A DNA stretch of 22,273 nucleotides from a virus. Shown one piece after another: positions 9,266 through 18,598 of this stretch. The position numbers and the translations under genes are program-made. Numbering within the stretch: position 1 is the stretch's first letter; every line of letters starts with the position of its first letter. A model generated the notes under the pieces. The model saw nothing but the letters and a program-made list of their open reading frames with translations, was not told the DNA's origin and did no database searches. The stretch covers positions 1 through 22,273 of the IMG/VR virus record IMGVR_UViG_3300005663_000212. One strand, written 5' to 3'.

Positions 9266-12200
9266 TCAATCACCAATTCTTAGAATACTGTCGTTAAATG
9301 CATTTACTATCTGCACATCAGCAACTTTAGCTGAACTTATAAACACTTCATCGGCAGCACTTCTGACCTGAAATAGTTCTCCGAATTTTTGCTCTTCATC
9401 CAGAGGAACAATAACAACAGAACCAATGATGGTTGCTAAACTTTGATGGATGAACGCTGCTAGTTCAGTAAAATAGAAAGTCTCTCCAAAATCAAAATTA
9501 TTGATCGCAAAAAATTCATTGATAGCTCCTATAACGCCAGCTTTAATTTCTCCGTCACTTGATGTTGTTCCTTCAACTTTCGTGACTTTGAATCTAGCTT
9601 GCAACTGATCTTCGGCTTGCCGTCCAAATAAAATTTTATATTTGACTGGATGCCATACAATTTCATCGCTAATCATTTTGTTCTCTATTTCTTCTGCAAA
9701 TAAAATCTGTAGTTGTTCATTTGTCGAAGGGATCGGCAATTCATCACGATCTCCATCATCATCAATCCATTGTCTTATTTCAATATCATAAGATGTTGTT
9801 AACACAAAAATGTCAATAATATTTGTAATCGCTGGATCGATTCTTTGGTCAGTGGGAGCAAAGTGTTTCCATTGAAAAAGTAAATCATCTCTTCCGCGTC
9901 TTATAAAATAGAGATCGTTAACCAATTCAAATTCGTCATCTCCTACTGTCGGAATAGTTGATCTATAAAAATTTCCAGTATCTCTAAAGAAAACAACATC
10001 TCCGTCGAAGAGTTCTGCGGGATCGAGCGTAAGTACAATTGTAGTAGGAAATACGGTTGTTATAAAATTAAGAGGCTCAATGTTAAAAGCTTTAACTACT
10101 GTTTCTGTCGGCCTAAACTCTTCGAAGCCATCAATATTGATAAAAGATTCCCAGAACAACTCCGTTTCATCTACTTGTTCGTCAGGAAGAGTAAGACTAA
10201 CTGTATCTCCCGCAGCTAGACCTGTCACTTTTGTTATTTCTTCAAAAATAGTAGGATCATCTGGAATGCCATCTTCATCTGTGTCAGTAAATGTTAATTT
10301 AAGTCTTCTGGGATCAACAAATCCATCATCTTCTACAAACACATCTTCTATATTCCAATCAATATTTTCTCCTATACCAAAGCATGGATTGATTTCTTGG
10401 AAATCTATATCTGTTATGTTGTCCAATCCTAAATCTGCTAACGCCGTTCCTGTTCCTTCTTCTAATGTAAGAGCATTTTCTGAAACAATTTTTAGAAAAC
10501 CACCTTCGTTTGACGCAGTGATACCATCTATATTTTCAGCATTAATATCAATAACAGCATCATCTACTGTTGTGCCTGTTGAAAGAGAAACTTCATTGAA
10601 ATTTATTATAATAGTTTGTCCATTTACATACGGGCCAGTAGAAGTTCCTACAACCACTGTTGCAAACGCTGGATTTACTTTCAATACTCTAATAAAATCT
10701 TGAATTGTTAGTCCTGTTTGCGTATCAACAATTTTAGTAGCTTCTGAATGATGAAAGCGAACCTCGTCTGTGCTTTCAAAAACATAATCCAATCCGCGCG
10801 AAATAAATCTCCAATTTGTTGGACTAAATTCTGCTCGAATTAGCCAACTAGCATCTCTTCCTAATCCTGTTAAATCTCCAGCAAATTCAAAAGAAAACGG
10901 GCTTGTAGTATCAAGATTATCACCAGTAATAACCCTCCAAGCAGTTGCGACTTCATTGTATCGTAATCCAAAACTGTTCTTTTGTACGATTTGCGATTGT
11001 ATAGCAAGAATTTCCAGATCATCAAATTCAGTCTTAAATGGTGGAATAATAAGCCTTACAAAATCACCGTCATCTATTGGTTCTGCAAGACGTACTGCTC
11101 CGTCTCCATTTTCAAGAATTGTATCTCCATCGCCGACTACATCTACAATAGAAACCCATCCTGCATTGTTAAACAATACTAAACCACCTTCATTCATATG
11201 AAATTCCGGATTTGAAGGAGAAACTGCATCGCCTATTGCGATTGGCACTAATGGTCCTGGACCACCACCATCGGGATCTACAAAAAATCTTCCTGTGCTA
11301 GTGTTAACCGCATTAGTTGCGTTAAACCAAAATACATGGGTAGCTGGAACGCTTTCATTAAACTGTCCAGCAACCTCGGTTGTAAATCTTGGATAATGAA
11401 AATAGAAAAAATGTTTTCTGTCTAGTGCTCTTACAAGCGGAGCAATTATTTGTGATACAATTTCATCATCAGAAATATTAGCAGGAAGTGCTAGTTCTTC
11501 TAGTGTGCTGTTGAAATTAAAATATAATAGTCCATCTTCTGCAAACAGATTGACATTTTGCGCGAACCCTGTTGGATCGTTAATGTCGATATGTCTACTG
11601 AACCCACTATGAATTCTATTAACAGCTTTTATTCTTGCTGCTTCTGGGTTTCTTAACGGAAAGACATTATAATCTTCTCCATTAACCATTCTATCTTGTG
11701 TGAAGAAAACTTGTGGAGCACGTTCTTTAACAGAAGCAGAAGTTTCACTCGGTGTCGAATTCGAAACAGATTCTTGCAGAGAAAACGTAAAGCTAACAAA
11801 AAAAGTATCATTATTAACACCATCAAAATAAGGAATATCGAGACGATTATTTCTCATATTTTCTGGTTTGATTGTAAATCGCACTCCTGCTGATTCTCTA
11901 TACCATATTCGGAAAAGACCAGTAGGAACATTAGCAAATCTTCCATCAGCAAAACGGATACTTATCTGATCATTTGGACGTGTGACAACGTTAAAAATAT
12001 CTCTTTCGCTTTTTTCAAGACTGTTAAAGATAACATTATTGCCAACAATCGCTGGAACTTTCGTCCATTCTTGAACAATAAATCCTTGTTCATCTATTTC
12101 TTGAACAAAAACATCGTCGTTATTGACGCTCGTGCCTAATAGATTTAGTATGCGATTCTCAATCGGTATATCTATTCGAAAATCTTCTTTCTGTAAAACA

Positions 12201-12982
12201 CCCTGTTTGAACAACAAGAAGAATCCAGTGTTGGGGCTTGCATTTCCTCGACCGTCTGTTCTAAAGATTAAATGAAGAGGTTCGATTGGATTAGGAGATC
12301 GCTCAAAAAATAACCCGTTATCTTCAAAATCTGGATTTACTATTTCAAAATCAAAATTTTCTCCATTTATTGTTGAACTAAATGGAAACACTCTATTTGC
12401 TGACGGATCATTGTTTAATGAATATGTTTGTGTTTTAATTCGATTTACAAGTCCTTCTTTAAGTGGTCGCCCAAATGGATTTGTTTCGCTAAAGACCGCA
12501 TTTAATATTAAAATAAATTGTTCAAACCAATCGGGATTGTTTGCGTCGTTCCACCTTACAGAAATATTTGATAAATCATTTCCATTGCTATCTGTAAGTG
12601 ATTGTGTTGTAGAAATCTGTGTGAGCTTAACAAGTCCTGCGGCTGCTCTATTTCTGCTTGGAATAAATGAAAGCATTCTTGCTAGACGAAGTACGGACTC
12701 ACGTCTTTCGGCAGTGTCAAGAAAATTTTCTCGAGTATTTAAGTCAACTCTAAAAGTTAATGATTGTCCTAAGTATGCTAATAGTTCTATTAGCGCAACA
12801 AATTCAGAACTTTCAATCCAATCATTGAAATCTTCTGGAAAATTAATTCTAATGTAATCAACTAGTGCAGCACGAATAGTATCGAAATCGTAAGCCGCAA
12901 AATTAACTTCAGTAAATGCTCGATAGATTACCCTCCAATCTTCAGCAACGAATAAACCGCTTTGTCTTAATGCTACTCCCAT
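9266..12982 (-). CDS. 6: Baseplate wedge protein gp6-like, enlarged
   Basis: 1238 residues, against 660 for T4 gp6, the wedge subunit whose dimers join adjacent wedges into the baseplate ring. The middle of the N-terminal half has the family signature: VFFTQDRMVNGEDYNVFPL, then IKAVNRIHSGFSRHIDINDP and an EDGLLY motif. The C-terminal 250 residues are also typical: QWKHFAPTDQRIDPAITNII, KYKILFGRQA, GEIKAGVIGAINEFF, FGETFYFTELAAFIHQSLA and a closing VFISSAKVADVQIV. Part of the extra length is a flagellin-IN-like module at residues about 779-857, placed between otherwise gp6-like segments (IRVLKVNP before, IDWNIEDVFVEDDG after). The ATG is preceded by AAGGA at good spacing and lies 12 bases after the gp25 stop. 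The gene is 2 bases from the giant gene downstream, so the three are probably co-transcribed. Confidence 0.92.
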   Translation of the reverse strand: MGVALRQSGLFVAEDWRVIYRAFTEVNFAAYDFDTIRAALVDYIRINFPEDFNDWIESSEFVALIELLAYLGQSLTFRVDLNTRENFLDTAERRESVLRLARMLSFIPSRNRAAAGLVKLTQISTTQSLTDSNGNDLSNISVRWNDANNPDWFEQFILILNAVFSETNPFGRPLKEGLVNRIKTQTYSLNNDPSANRVFPFSSTINGENFDFEIVNPDFEDNGLFFERSPNPIEPLHLIFRTDGRGNASPNTGFFLLFKQGVLQKEDFRIDIPIENRILNLLGTSVNNDDVFVQEIDEQGFIVQEWTKVPAIVGNNVIFNSLEKSERDIFNVVTRPNDQISIRFADGRFANVPTGLFRIWYRESAGVRFTIKPENMRNNRLDIPYFDGVNNDTFFVSFTFSLQESVSNSTPSETSASVKERAPQVFFTQDRMVNGEDYNVFPLRNPEAARIKAVNRIHSGFSRHIDINDPTGFAQNVNLFAEDGLLYFNFNSTLEELALPANISDDEIVSQIIAPLVRALDRKHFFYFHYPRFTTEVAGQFNESVPATHVFWFNATNAVNTSTGRFFVDPDGGGPGPLVPIAIGDAVSPSNPEFHMNEGGLVLFNNAGWVSIVDVVGDGDTILENGDGAVRLAEPIDDGDFVRLIIPPFKTEFDDLEILAIQSQIVQKNSFGLRYNEVATAWRVITGDNLDTTSPFSFEFAGDLTGLGRDASWLIRAEFSPTNWRFISRGLDYVFESTDEVRFHHSEATKIVDTQTGLTIQDFIRVLKVNPAFATVVVGTSTGPYVNGQTIIINFNEVSLSTGTTVDDAVIDINAENIDGITASNEGGFLKIVSENALTLEEGTGTALADLGLDNITDIDFQEINPCFGIGENIDWNIEDVFVEDDGFVDPRRLKLTFTDTDEDGIPDDPTIFEEITKVTGLAAGDTVSLTLPDEQVDETELFWESFINIDGFEEFRPTETVVKAFNIEPLNFITTVFPTTIVLTLDPAELFDGDVVFFRDTGNFYRSTIPTVGDDEFELVNDLYFIRRGRDDLLFQWKHFAPTDQRIDPAITNIIDIFVLTTSYDIEIRQWIDDDGDRDELPIPSTNEQLQILFAEEIENKMISDEIVWHPVKYKILFGRQAEDQLQARFKVTKVEGTTSSDGEIKAGVIGAINEFFAINNFDFGETFYFTELAAFIHQSLATIIGSVVIVPLDEEQKFGELFQVRSAADEVFISSAKVADVQIVNAFNDSILRIGD
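10412..10648 (-). repeat. Flagellin-IN-like module inside gp6
   Basis: Residues about 779-857 of gp6: GPYVNGQTIIINFNEVSLS, STGTTVDDAVIDINAENIDG, ITASNEGGFLKIVS, LEEGTGTALADLGLDNIT. It shares STGTTVxDAVIDI, GITA, LKI-S and EGxGTALAxLG with modules B and D of the neighbouring giant protein. The DINAENIDG segment resembles both B and the AENVDG of module C. Confidence 0.78.
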
Positions 12983-12994
12983 TTTTAATCCTTA

Positions 12995-13426
12995 TTAAAT
13001 TTCTTCTGCTATCTGCAATCTGCTCTGGGTTCCGTGTTGTATTCTATTTCTACGATCAAATTCAATTTCAAATGTTCCAAAAGCCTTAAATGGAACATAA
13101 AAAACAGCAATATTTAATCTTATTCCGTGTTCAAATTCAAGGATATCGAGTTTATCTAATTCTACTCTTGGTTCTTGTGCGATGATACTTTGAACATCAG
13201 CAATAATAGCTTCTCTTGTTGTTCCATTAAATGGTTCAAATAAAAGATTCCAAATAATGCTACCAAATTCAGGACGCATTACTCGCTCACCTCGCATAGT
13301 AAAAAAGTGATTTAATAGATCTCTTTTAACTAAATCAATATCGGTAATTTCGGTGCCCGGTTTAATTTGATCTATTGAACTAAATCCACGAAAAAGGCGC
13401 TGTGTTGTTGTTAGTTGGCGAGCCAT
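12995..13426 (-). CDS. 25: Baseplate wedge protein gp25-like
   Basis: 143 residues, close to T4 gp25 (132) and the GPW/gp25 family. These proteins sit at the inner baseplate next to the sheath and gp6/gp53, and resemble the sheath C-terminal handshake domain. The diagnostic EPRV motif is present (AQEPRVELDKLDIL), preceded by RGERVMRPEFGSIIWNLLFEP and followed by two hydrophobic strands (GIRLNIAVFYVPFKAFGTFEIEF). An AGGAGA lies 12 bases before the ATG, slightly long spacing. The gene is the first after a perfect late promoter box and lies 12 bases ahead of gp6. It follows gp5 here, whereas in T4 gene 25 lies away from genes 5 and 6. Confidence 0.92.
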   Translation of the reverse strand: MARQLTTTQRLFRGFSSIDQIKPGTEITDIDLVKRDLLNHFFTMRGERVMRPEFGSIIWNLLFEPFNGTTREAIIADVQSIIAQEPRVELDKLDILEFEHGIRLNIAVFYVPFKAFGTFEIEFDRRNRIQHGTQSRLQIAEEI

Positions 13427-13462
13427 ATAGGAATCTTTTCTCCTAAAAATAATGTACTGTTA

Positions 13463-13470
13463 TATTTATA
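13463..13470 (-). promoter_or_regulatory. T4-type late promoter box TATAAATA upstream of gp25
   Basis: Read on the minus strand, the eight bases are TATAAATA, an exact match to the T4 late promoter element recognised by RNA polymerase carrying gp55. The box lies in the 67-base gap between the gp5 stop and the gp25 ATG, with its 3' edge 36 bases before the ATG. It would drive gp25, gp6 and the giant gene. Confidence 0.75.
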
Positions 13471-13493
13471 CCTTGAATAATATACGTAGTTAA

Positions 13494-15638
13494 TTAAGCG
13501 GCAGGATTCTTTGCAAATAGGCGAGCTTCTGCCACTCTCCTGTTTGTTAATCCCTGCAACGGCTGAAGCGTGCCGCCAACGCGGGCTTTATCCCATCGCT
13601 GCATCTCATTTGGAACTTCCTGATAGTTTCCTTCGTTTATTCTTTTTACTAAAGTGCTATTACAAAATCCAGTATTTCCTATATTAAATGCCATACTTAC
13701 TAGAGCATCATATTGATTATTTGTGAGTGGTTGATTAACACAACCTCTCACTGCTGTTTCAACATTGGCAAGATCTTCTCTTAATAATTCATCGACCTCA
13801 GCATCGGTAATAAATCCATTTGCGAAACGACCAGAAGCTCTATCTGCTTCTGTTATTAAATGACCAATACCAATGGTTGGTAGGCCGACCGCGTCGAGAT
13901 AAACTCGATTTTCAGAACCTTCGAATTTTTTGATTAGATCAAGCCCACTTTGGCTTATTCCTAGAGATGCAACTGGACTTAAATCACCTGCAAGAACATT
14001 TGCTACTTGAATATATTCTGGCAAATCGGCACTATTAAATCTTTGTCCTATAAGTCTTGTTGTATCGGGTAGAACTATATCATTTGGTATTAGTTGACCG
14101 AATATAGAAGCACCAGACAATATCGAAGAGTCACGAGGACTCTCAACAATTTTGCGATTTACGCCTTGTGTAGAAACATTGTGATCTATCCAAGGTTCGT
14201 GCTGTGGAACACGTGAAATAATATTAGATCCTTCGGGATATGCTGCACCTGGTTCCCATCTTCCAGAATCGCTTGCTTCGGGAGGCGAGCTTGGGCTTGC
14301 TACTTGGTATGAGGGAGGTGTTGACGGTGCATCTGATTGTGGACCAGGCCCACTATTCATAAAAACATTACTAGCTTGTTCGCGAAGATTGCCTACAGCA
14401 GTAATTCCAATTTTAGAATCAGAATTAATAGCGTAGTCTCCAGCAGCTTTTGAACTAATTTTTGCTTGACTCTCTGTGCTAATATTTCCTTGTACTAAAG
14501 TATCAAAATTCTGGCCTGCAAGCATTCTAATATTCTTTCCAGCAACTATATTAATATCTCTTTCTGCTTGTATGTTAATATCTTTTAATCCGGCCTTAAG
14601 ATTTATATCACCCTTCTCGGCATGAATAGAAATATTTCCGGAGGTATAAATATCAAAATTTCCATCCCCTTTATCGCTAAGTTCTAACCATGTTCTTCCA
14701 TCACGACTAATTGCATAAACAAATCCGTCTGTTTGATCAATTAGTAATTGTGCGCCTCCTTTGGTTCGTAATCTAATAAATTCACGGGGTTGAACTGGAG
14801 GACTTTGTGGATCTGAACTAGGAGGCTCACCATCATCCATAACAAACTGACTTCCATTAGGAGTTAATATTCCAAAGACTTGACTAGGTGATTCTCTTCT
14901 TGCTGAACTAGTGCTCTGTCCTCTTGCTCCGTCATTATCTAAGCCCTGTTGAAGCTTGAGACCATCTCTTAGTGGCTTAAACATTCTTCTGTCTGGATTA
15001 TCTTTATTTTTTGTATTTGCTGAAACACTTAGATCAGTTTCAATAACGGGTCCAGTTTCATTAGACATTACATCGCTATCCGGTCCTTTGTGAATTGTGT
15101 CTTGGCCTACTCCAGGAATCATGTGATTTAGATCTTGTTGATATAAACAACCAAACCATATTCCAAAGTTAGGATCTCCATTGACAAATGCAATCAATAC
15201 TTCGTTGCCTACATCAGGTGGAGTGAACCACATTCCGTATGATTGTCGACCACTAAAATCAGTAGGGCCAGGATCTTTTTTAATTGTATCGGGTTGTGGT
15301 GTGCGGCTGGATGCCCGTGCTTTTATATCAGCAATGGCACCAAGACCTTCAGAACTTTTTTCAGGATCTTTATGAAATTCAAAATTAAAGAAAGATGCTC
15401 CAGCAAAAGGAGAACAATATGAACAGATAACCCAATTTTCTTCTTTATCGGATTCTCCTGATAATTCCGGTATCCAAACTAAAATTCTTCCCATTCTTTG
15501 TGGATCGCGGGCGTCTCTGACAATTCCTAAATAAATTTTTGTAAGAAGAGTAGTATCAATTGCTGGTTTTTTCTCATACCATTTTGGTAGTTTTGCGGTT
15601 CGTTGTGTTTCGTGATATTCAAAATCGGGATATGCCAT
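13494..15638 (-). CDS. 5: Baseplate hub needle protein gp5-like with C-terminal lysozyme
   Basis: 714 residues (T4 gp5: 575). gp5 trimers form the membrane-piercing needle; its lysozyme cuts peptidoglycan during injection. Order of parts: an OB-fold region (about 36-165, with LGIVRDARDPQRMGRILVWI and GNEVLIAFVNGDPNFGIWFG); a polar linker; a beta-helix stretch (about 295-425) with repeated INI/ISI strands such as GDINLKAGLKDINIQAERDI, as in gp5C and VgrG; a Pro/Ser-rich linker (430-560); and a GH24 lysozyme (561-712). The lysozyme triad fits Glu573 (KKFEG), Asp582 (YLDAVG) and Thr588 (PTIGIGH), spaced 9 and 6 as in T4 lysozyme. In T4 the lysozyme lies before the beta-helix, so the order is changed here. 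AGGAAA precedes the ATG and overlaps the end of the upstream gene, 1 base away. Confidence 0.93.
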   Translation of the reverse strand: MAYPDFEYHETQRTAKLPKWYEKKPAIDTTLLTKIYLGIVRDARDPQRMGRILVWIPELSGESDKEENWVICSYCSPFAGASFFNFEFHKDPEKSSEGLGAIADIKARASSRTPQPDTIKKDPGPTDFSGRQSYGMWFTPPDVGNEVLIAFVNGDPNFGIWFGCLYQQDLNHMIPGVGQDTIHKGPDSDVMSNETGPVIETDLSVSANTKNKDNPDRRMFKPLRDGLKLQQGLDNDGARGQSTSSARRESPSQVFGILTPNGSQFVMDDGEPPSSDPQSPPVQPREFIRLRTKGGAQLLIDQTDGFVYAISRDGRTWLELSDKGDGNFDIYTSGNISIHAEKGDINLKAGLKDINIQAERDINIVAGKNIRMLAGQNFDTLVQGNISTESQAKISSKAAGDYAINSDSKIGITAVGNLREQASNVFMNSGPGPQSDAPSTPPSYQVASPSSPPEASDSGRWEPGAAYPEGSNIISRVPQHEPWIDHNVSTQGVNRKIVESPRDSSILSGASIFGQLIPNDIVLPDTTRLIGQRFNSADLPEYIQVANVLAGDLSPVASLGISQSGLDLIKKFEGSENRVYLDAVGLPTIGIGHLITEADRASGRFANGFITDAEVDELLREDLANVETAVRGCVNQPLTNNQYDALVSMAFNIGNTGFCNSTLVKRINEGNYQEVPNEMQRWDKARVGGTLQPLQGLTNRRVAEARLFAKNPAA

Positions 15639-15639
15639 T

Positions 15640-18597
15640 TTAATTTCCTGTTAAGTTGCTTTGATTAATTACTGCGTTTATTACATCCGATTCTTGCGTT
15701 AATATATCTGCGTGTCCAATTAATTTTTGTGTAAATTTTCCATCAGAAAATTTATTCTCAACTTGTCTAATATAATAAACGCCATTAAATCCATTTTCTT
15801 TACGATCTATATTATATAATCCTGTTCCTTCAAAACTGTCGCCGCGATTATCTCCCCCGTCGTTTATTCCATTTGGAAATGCAAATGTCATTAGAATTAA
15901 TGAATCTGATCTTGTTATATCTCGTGAATTAGCATCAGAAATAGTTAACCTTTTTAACACATCAGGCTCTCCTAACCAATATGGATCACCTCTTATTGTC
16001 ATTTCTATCATTCTCATTTGACCTTTTTGGCCGTATATTTGATTCATAACAGCTGAAAAAAACGATCTTCCTTTTGATGCTGTTCCCTCAATGCCCGACT
16101 CGGATGAATGAAGTGTCGGACTTAATTCAGTTGCAACATTATTGTGTGCCTGATTTTCGTTTTTTGATGTATCCGGACCCGATACTCCTTGTTCTAAACG
16201 ATCTAAATCTTCAGCAAAAAATATTGAACCTTTTGTATTTTGTTTTGATCTAAGTCGATCCTTCACCTCATTAAGAAGTTCTACCTCAGCATCAGAAATT
16301 ATAATATCAGACTCTAACAAAAGATTGATATTCCCACCGATATTCTGAATATCAGTTTCAAGTCTAATAACGCCAGAACCAAATGTTGAAGTATCAATTT
16401 TTCGCGCGCCTGCTCTTAATGCTTGTTGTTGAAGATCTTTGGCTCTAGCGCGGATGGCAACTTCTGTGAAAGCATCTTCCGAAGCCGTTATATCTATTCT
16501 TTGTATTTCTCTTTGTAACCTTTGTCGTTCTTGGTCAAGATTGAAACCTTCTACTGCATCAGAGGCTCTTGTTAATCTACTTTCAACATCAGCAAGTTCT
16601 TCAGTTCTTGCTGCACGAAGACTTTGAGATGCATCATTCCGTGCATCTGCTGTTTGAAGAATTCTAAGATCAGATTTACTAAGATCGATAAATCCTGAAG
16701 ACATTCCAAGCGCACTTCTGTTTTGCCCCTGAAATATAGGAAGAGATAAAAACCAAGTTCTGTCAAATTTAATTTTATAATCTAAAACCTCAGTGTTCAA
16801 TCCAGTAAACATATATTCATATTTTTTACGAATATTTGTAACTCTTAATTGTTTTGCAAAACGTTCTTTACTTTTTCTTTCTTCTAATGAATCTTCTATT
16901 TGTTTTCTTGAAAGAATTGGTTGGAAGGTTAGATAAGGTCTAATATGATAGATATTTAACGTATTGTAAGCACGCGCCACGCCATTATAACTTGTAATAT
17001 CTACAGTAGGATCTACAGTAAAAATAATTGATGGTTTTGTTGGTTCTCTGGGTTCATTTGGTGTAATATCATTTGTATTTCCGCGTTTCTCTCCATATAA
17101 TGCAAGTGATTGTCCTTCAACTGTTGTTCCTATAATTTCTTGTATTATAGCTTCTATTGCGGTTCCTGTTCCAAATGTAATTCTCCATTTTCGTTTACCA
17201 TCTTCACTAAAAAAAGATTCTGTTCTTTTGTTGTCGGCAATGTTTTCACCTCTAATCTCCCAAGTCGACATATCATTTATTTGTGGAACATTATTATTTT
17301 TCGCAAAATTTAATTCGTCACCTCTTGGTAAGGAGAAAGCATATTTTCTTACACGTTCTGTATCATCTCTCGCTTTCTTATTCTGAGTACTATAATTTTC
17401 ATTGTTGTTTAACTCATTGGATAAATTTTTAAAAAACTCTCCTAGATCAAAAGCATCAATCTTTATATCTGTTTCCAATCTTCGTGCAGCATCACCCAGG
17501 CCTTGCTCATTAAGAGGAACTGCTGTAATAATATATTCAGTTCCGCCTTTATTAATTTCCGCTTCTATTCTTCTAAGTTTTATTTGCCAAATTCTAGTTT
17601 CTTCGCTTAATTCTCCCGTTGGGATGCCACCCTCATGTGAATTTTGACCATTATTTTCACCTTGGGTATATCCTTTAAATGATATCGAAAACCATAGAGG
17701 AACATCTTTATGATCAACAACCTCTAATGAATCGGCAGCGTTTTTCATTCTATCAAGTAATGAATTTCCATGGGGCTCAATAATTGATATTTTAAGATTT
17801 GTTGCGTAAGAATTTCTTGTTAATAATGATGGAGAGATAATAGTTTTTATATCAACATCTGTAATATTAAATCCGGTCGAACCCGTTTCTGCAATTACTA
17901 CAATATCTTCATTGGATAGAGTGTTGCTGGTAGCAAGTTCACCTGTCATAAAAAGTCTAAAATTATAAGTCATAGTATCGAATTTAGTTAATATGTTATC
18001 TTCAATTCGAAGACTGTTTAAGGATGCATCAATTACTTCTTGATCAGCACCATCTTGAACTTGTTGTATTATTGGTGCAATATCTTCATTATCAACTTCG
18101 GAATCAGAAATTAAGCTAACAAAAGATTGATCGATATCTCCTCTTAATCGAGTCGCTTGCATTTCTCTTAAGGTGATTACAAGTTTTTCTTCGTCTTGTT
18201 GAGTACCTCTGATTCTATCAATTTCCGCTTGAAGTTCTTGTGATGTAATTGCAGTTGCTCCTCGCGGAGCCGTTTTAGTTTGGTCAGTTTGTGTATCTAT
18301 TTTTTCTATTAGAGCTTCCGATGCAGTAATCTTAGCTCGTAATTTATTTTTAGCAGCAAGACGTTTTCGAGCAGCAACTAATTGACGGGGTTCTCTGCGT
18401 TTTCCGGCGTCAGGATTAGTAGCATTCAAATCATCAAATGCTTCGGGTGTGGGTTTCCCTTTTTCCCCAATAAGGCCGGCTCGTGTTCTTGTCACTCTTG
18501 TTGGATCTGTGCGTTCTGCTTGCAAAAGTTGAGCAGCGTTTTGTTCAGTTGTTACGTTTCCGGGTGGTTGTTTCTTAATTCTTTTTGATGTTGGCAT
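15640..18597 (-). CDS. Large baseplate hub or tail structural protein, probably gp27-like
   Basis: 985 residues. Residues about 60-205 are charged and helical (AARKRLAAKNKLRAKITASE, ELQAEIDRIR). From about 205 a beta-rich part follows (MTYNFRLFMTGELATSN, NLKISIIEPHGNSLLDRM, WFSISFKGY, GGTEYIITAVPLNEQ). A second helical stretch at about 650-735 (LQREIQRIDI, AIRARAKDLQQQALRAG) looks coiled-coil forming. The end, VYYIRQVENKFSDGKFTQKLIGHAD, resembles the closing strands of tail hub proteins (a V-x-x-V-x-x-x-F-x-x-G-x-F-x-Q-x-L-x-G pattern). Its position directly before gp5, whose T4 partner in the hub is gp27 (391 residues), and this C-terminus suggest a greatly enlarged gp27-type hub protein. 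A general virion structural label is safer if that match fails. The frame and start are clear; it lies 1 base from each neighbour. Confidence 0.6.
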   Translation of the reverse strand: MPTSKRIKKQPPGNVTTEQNAAQLLQAERTDPTRVTRTRAGLIGEKGKPTPEAFDDLNATNPDAGKRREPRQLVAARKRLAAKNKLRAKITASEALIEKIDTQTDQTKTAPRGATAITSQELQAEIDRIRGTQQDEEKLVITLREMQATRLRGDIDQSFVSLISDSEVDNEDIAPIIQQVQDGADQEVIDASLNSLRIEDNILTKFDTMTYNFRLFMTGELATSNTLSNEDIVVIAETGSTGFNITDVDIKTIISPSLLTRNSYATNLKISIIEPHGNSLLDRMKNAADSLEVVDHKDVPLWFSISFKGYTQGENNGQNSHEGGIPTGELSEETRIWQIKLRRIEAEINKGGTEYIITAVPLNEQGLGDAARRLETDIKIDAFDLGEFFKNLSNELNNNENYSTQNKKARDDTERVRKYAFSLPRGDELNFAKNNNVPQINDMSTWEIRGENIADNKRTESFFSEDGKRKWRITFGTGTAIEAIIQEIIGTTVEGQSLALYGEKRGNTNDITPNEPREPTKPSIIFTVDPTVDITSYNGVARAYNTLNIYHIRPYLTFQPILSRKQIEDSLEERKSKERFAKQLRVTNIRKKYEYMFTGLNTEVLDYKIKFDRTWFLSLPIFQGQNRSALGMSSGFIDLSKSDLRILQTADARNDASQSLRAARTEELADVESRLTRASDAVEGFNLDQERQRLQREIQRIDITASEDAFTEVAIRARAKDLQQQALRAGARKIDTSTFGSGVIRLETDIQNIGGNINLLLESDIIISDAEVELLNEVKDRLRSKQNTKGSIFFAEDLDRLEQGVSGPDTSKNENQAHNNVATELSPTLHSSESGIEGTASKGRSFFSAVMNQIYGQKGQMRMIEMTIRGDPYWLGEPDVLKRLTISDANSRDITRSDSLILMTFAFPNGINDGGDNRGDSFEGTGLYNIDRKENGFNGVYYIRQVENKFSDGKFTQKLIGHADILTQESDVINAVINQSNLTGN

Positions 18598-18598
18598 T

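Noticed and set aside
10080-10703. Plus-strand open frame of 207 codons
   Set aside because: It lies antisense within gp6 over the IN module and adjoining sequence; its product is Ser/Val/Pro-rich low-complexity sequence typical of a mirrored reading frame.
14645-14652. Exact TATAAATA on the plus strand inside gp5
   Set aside because: It points away from the gp5 gene direction, lies in coding sequence, and no plus-strand gene follows it. In AT-rich DNA one chance copy is expected.
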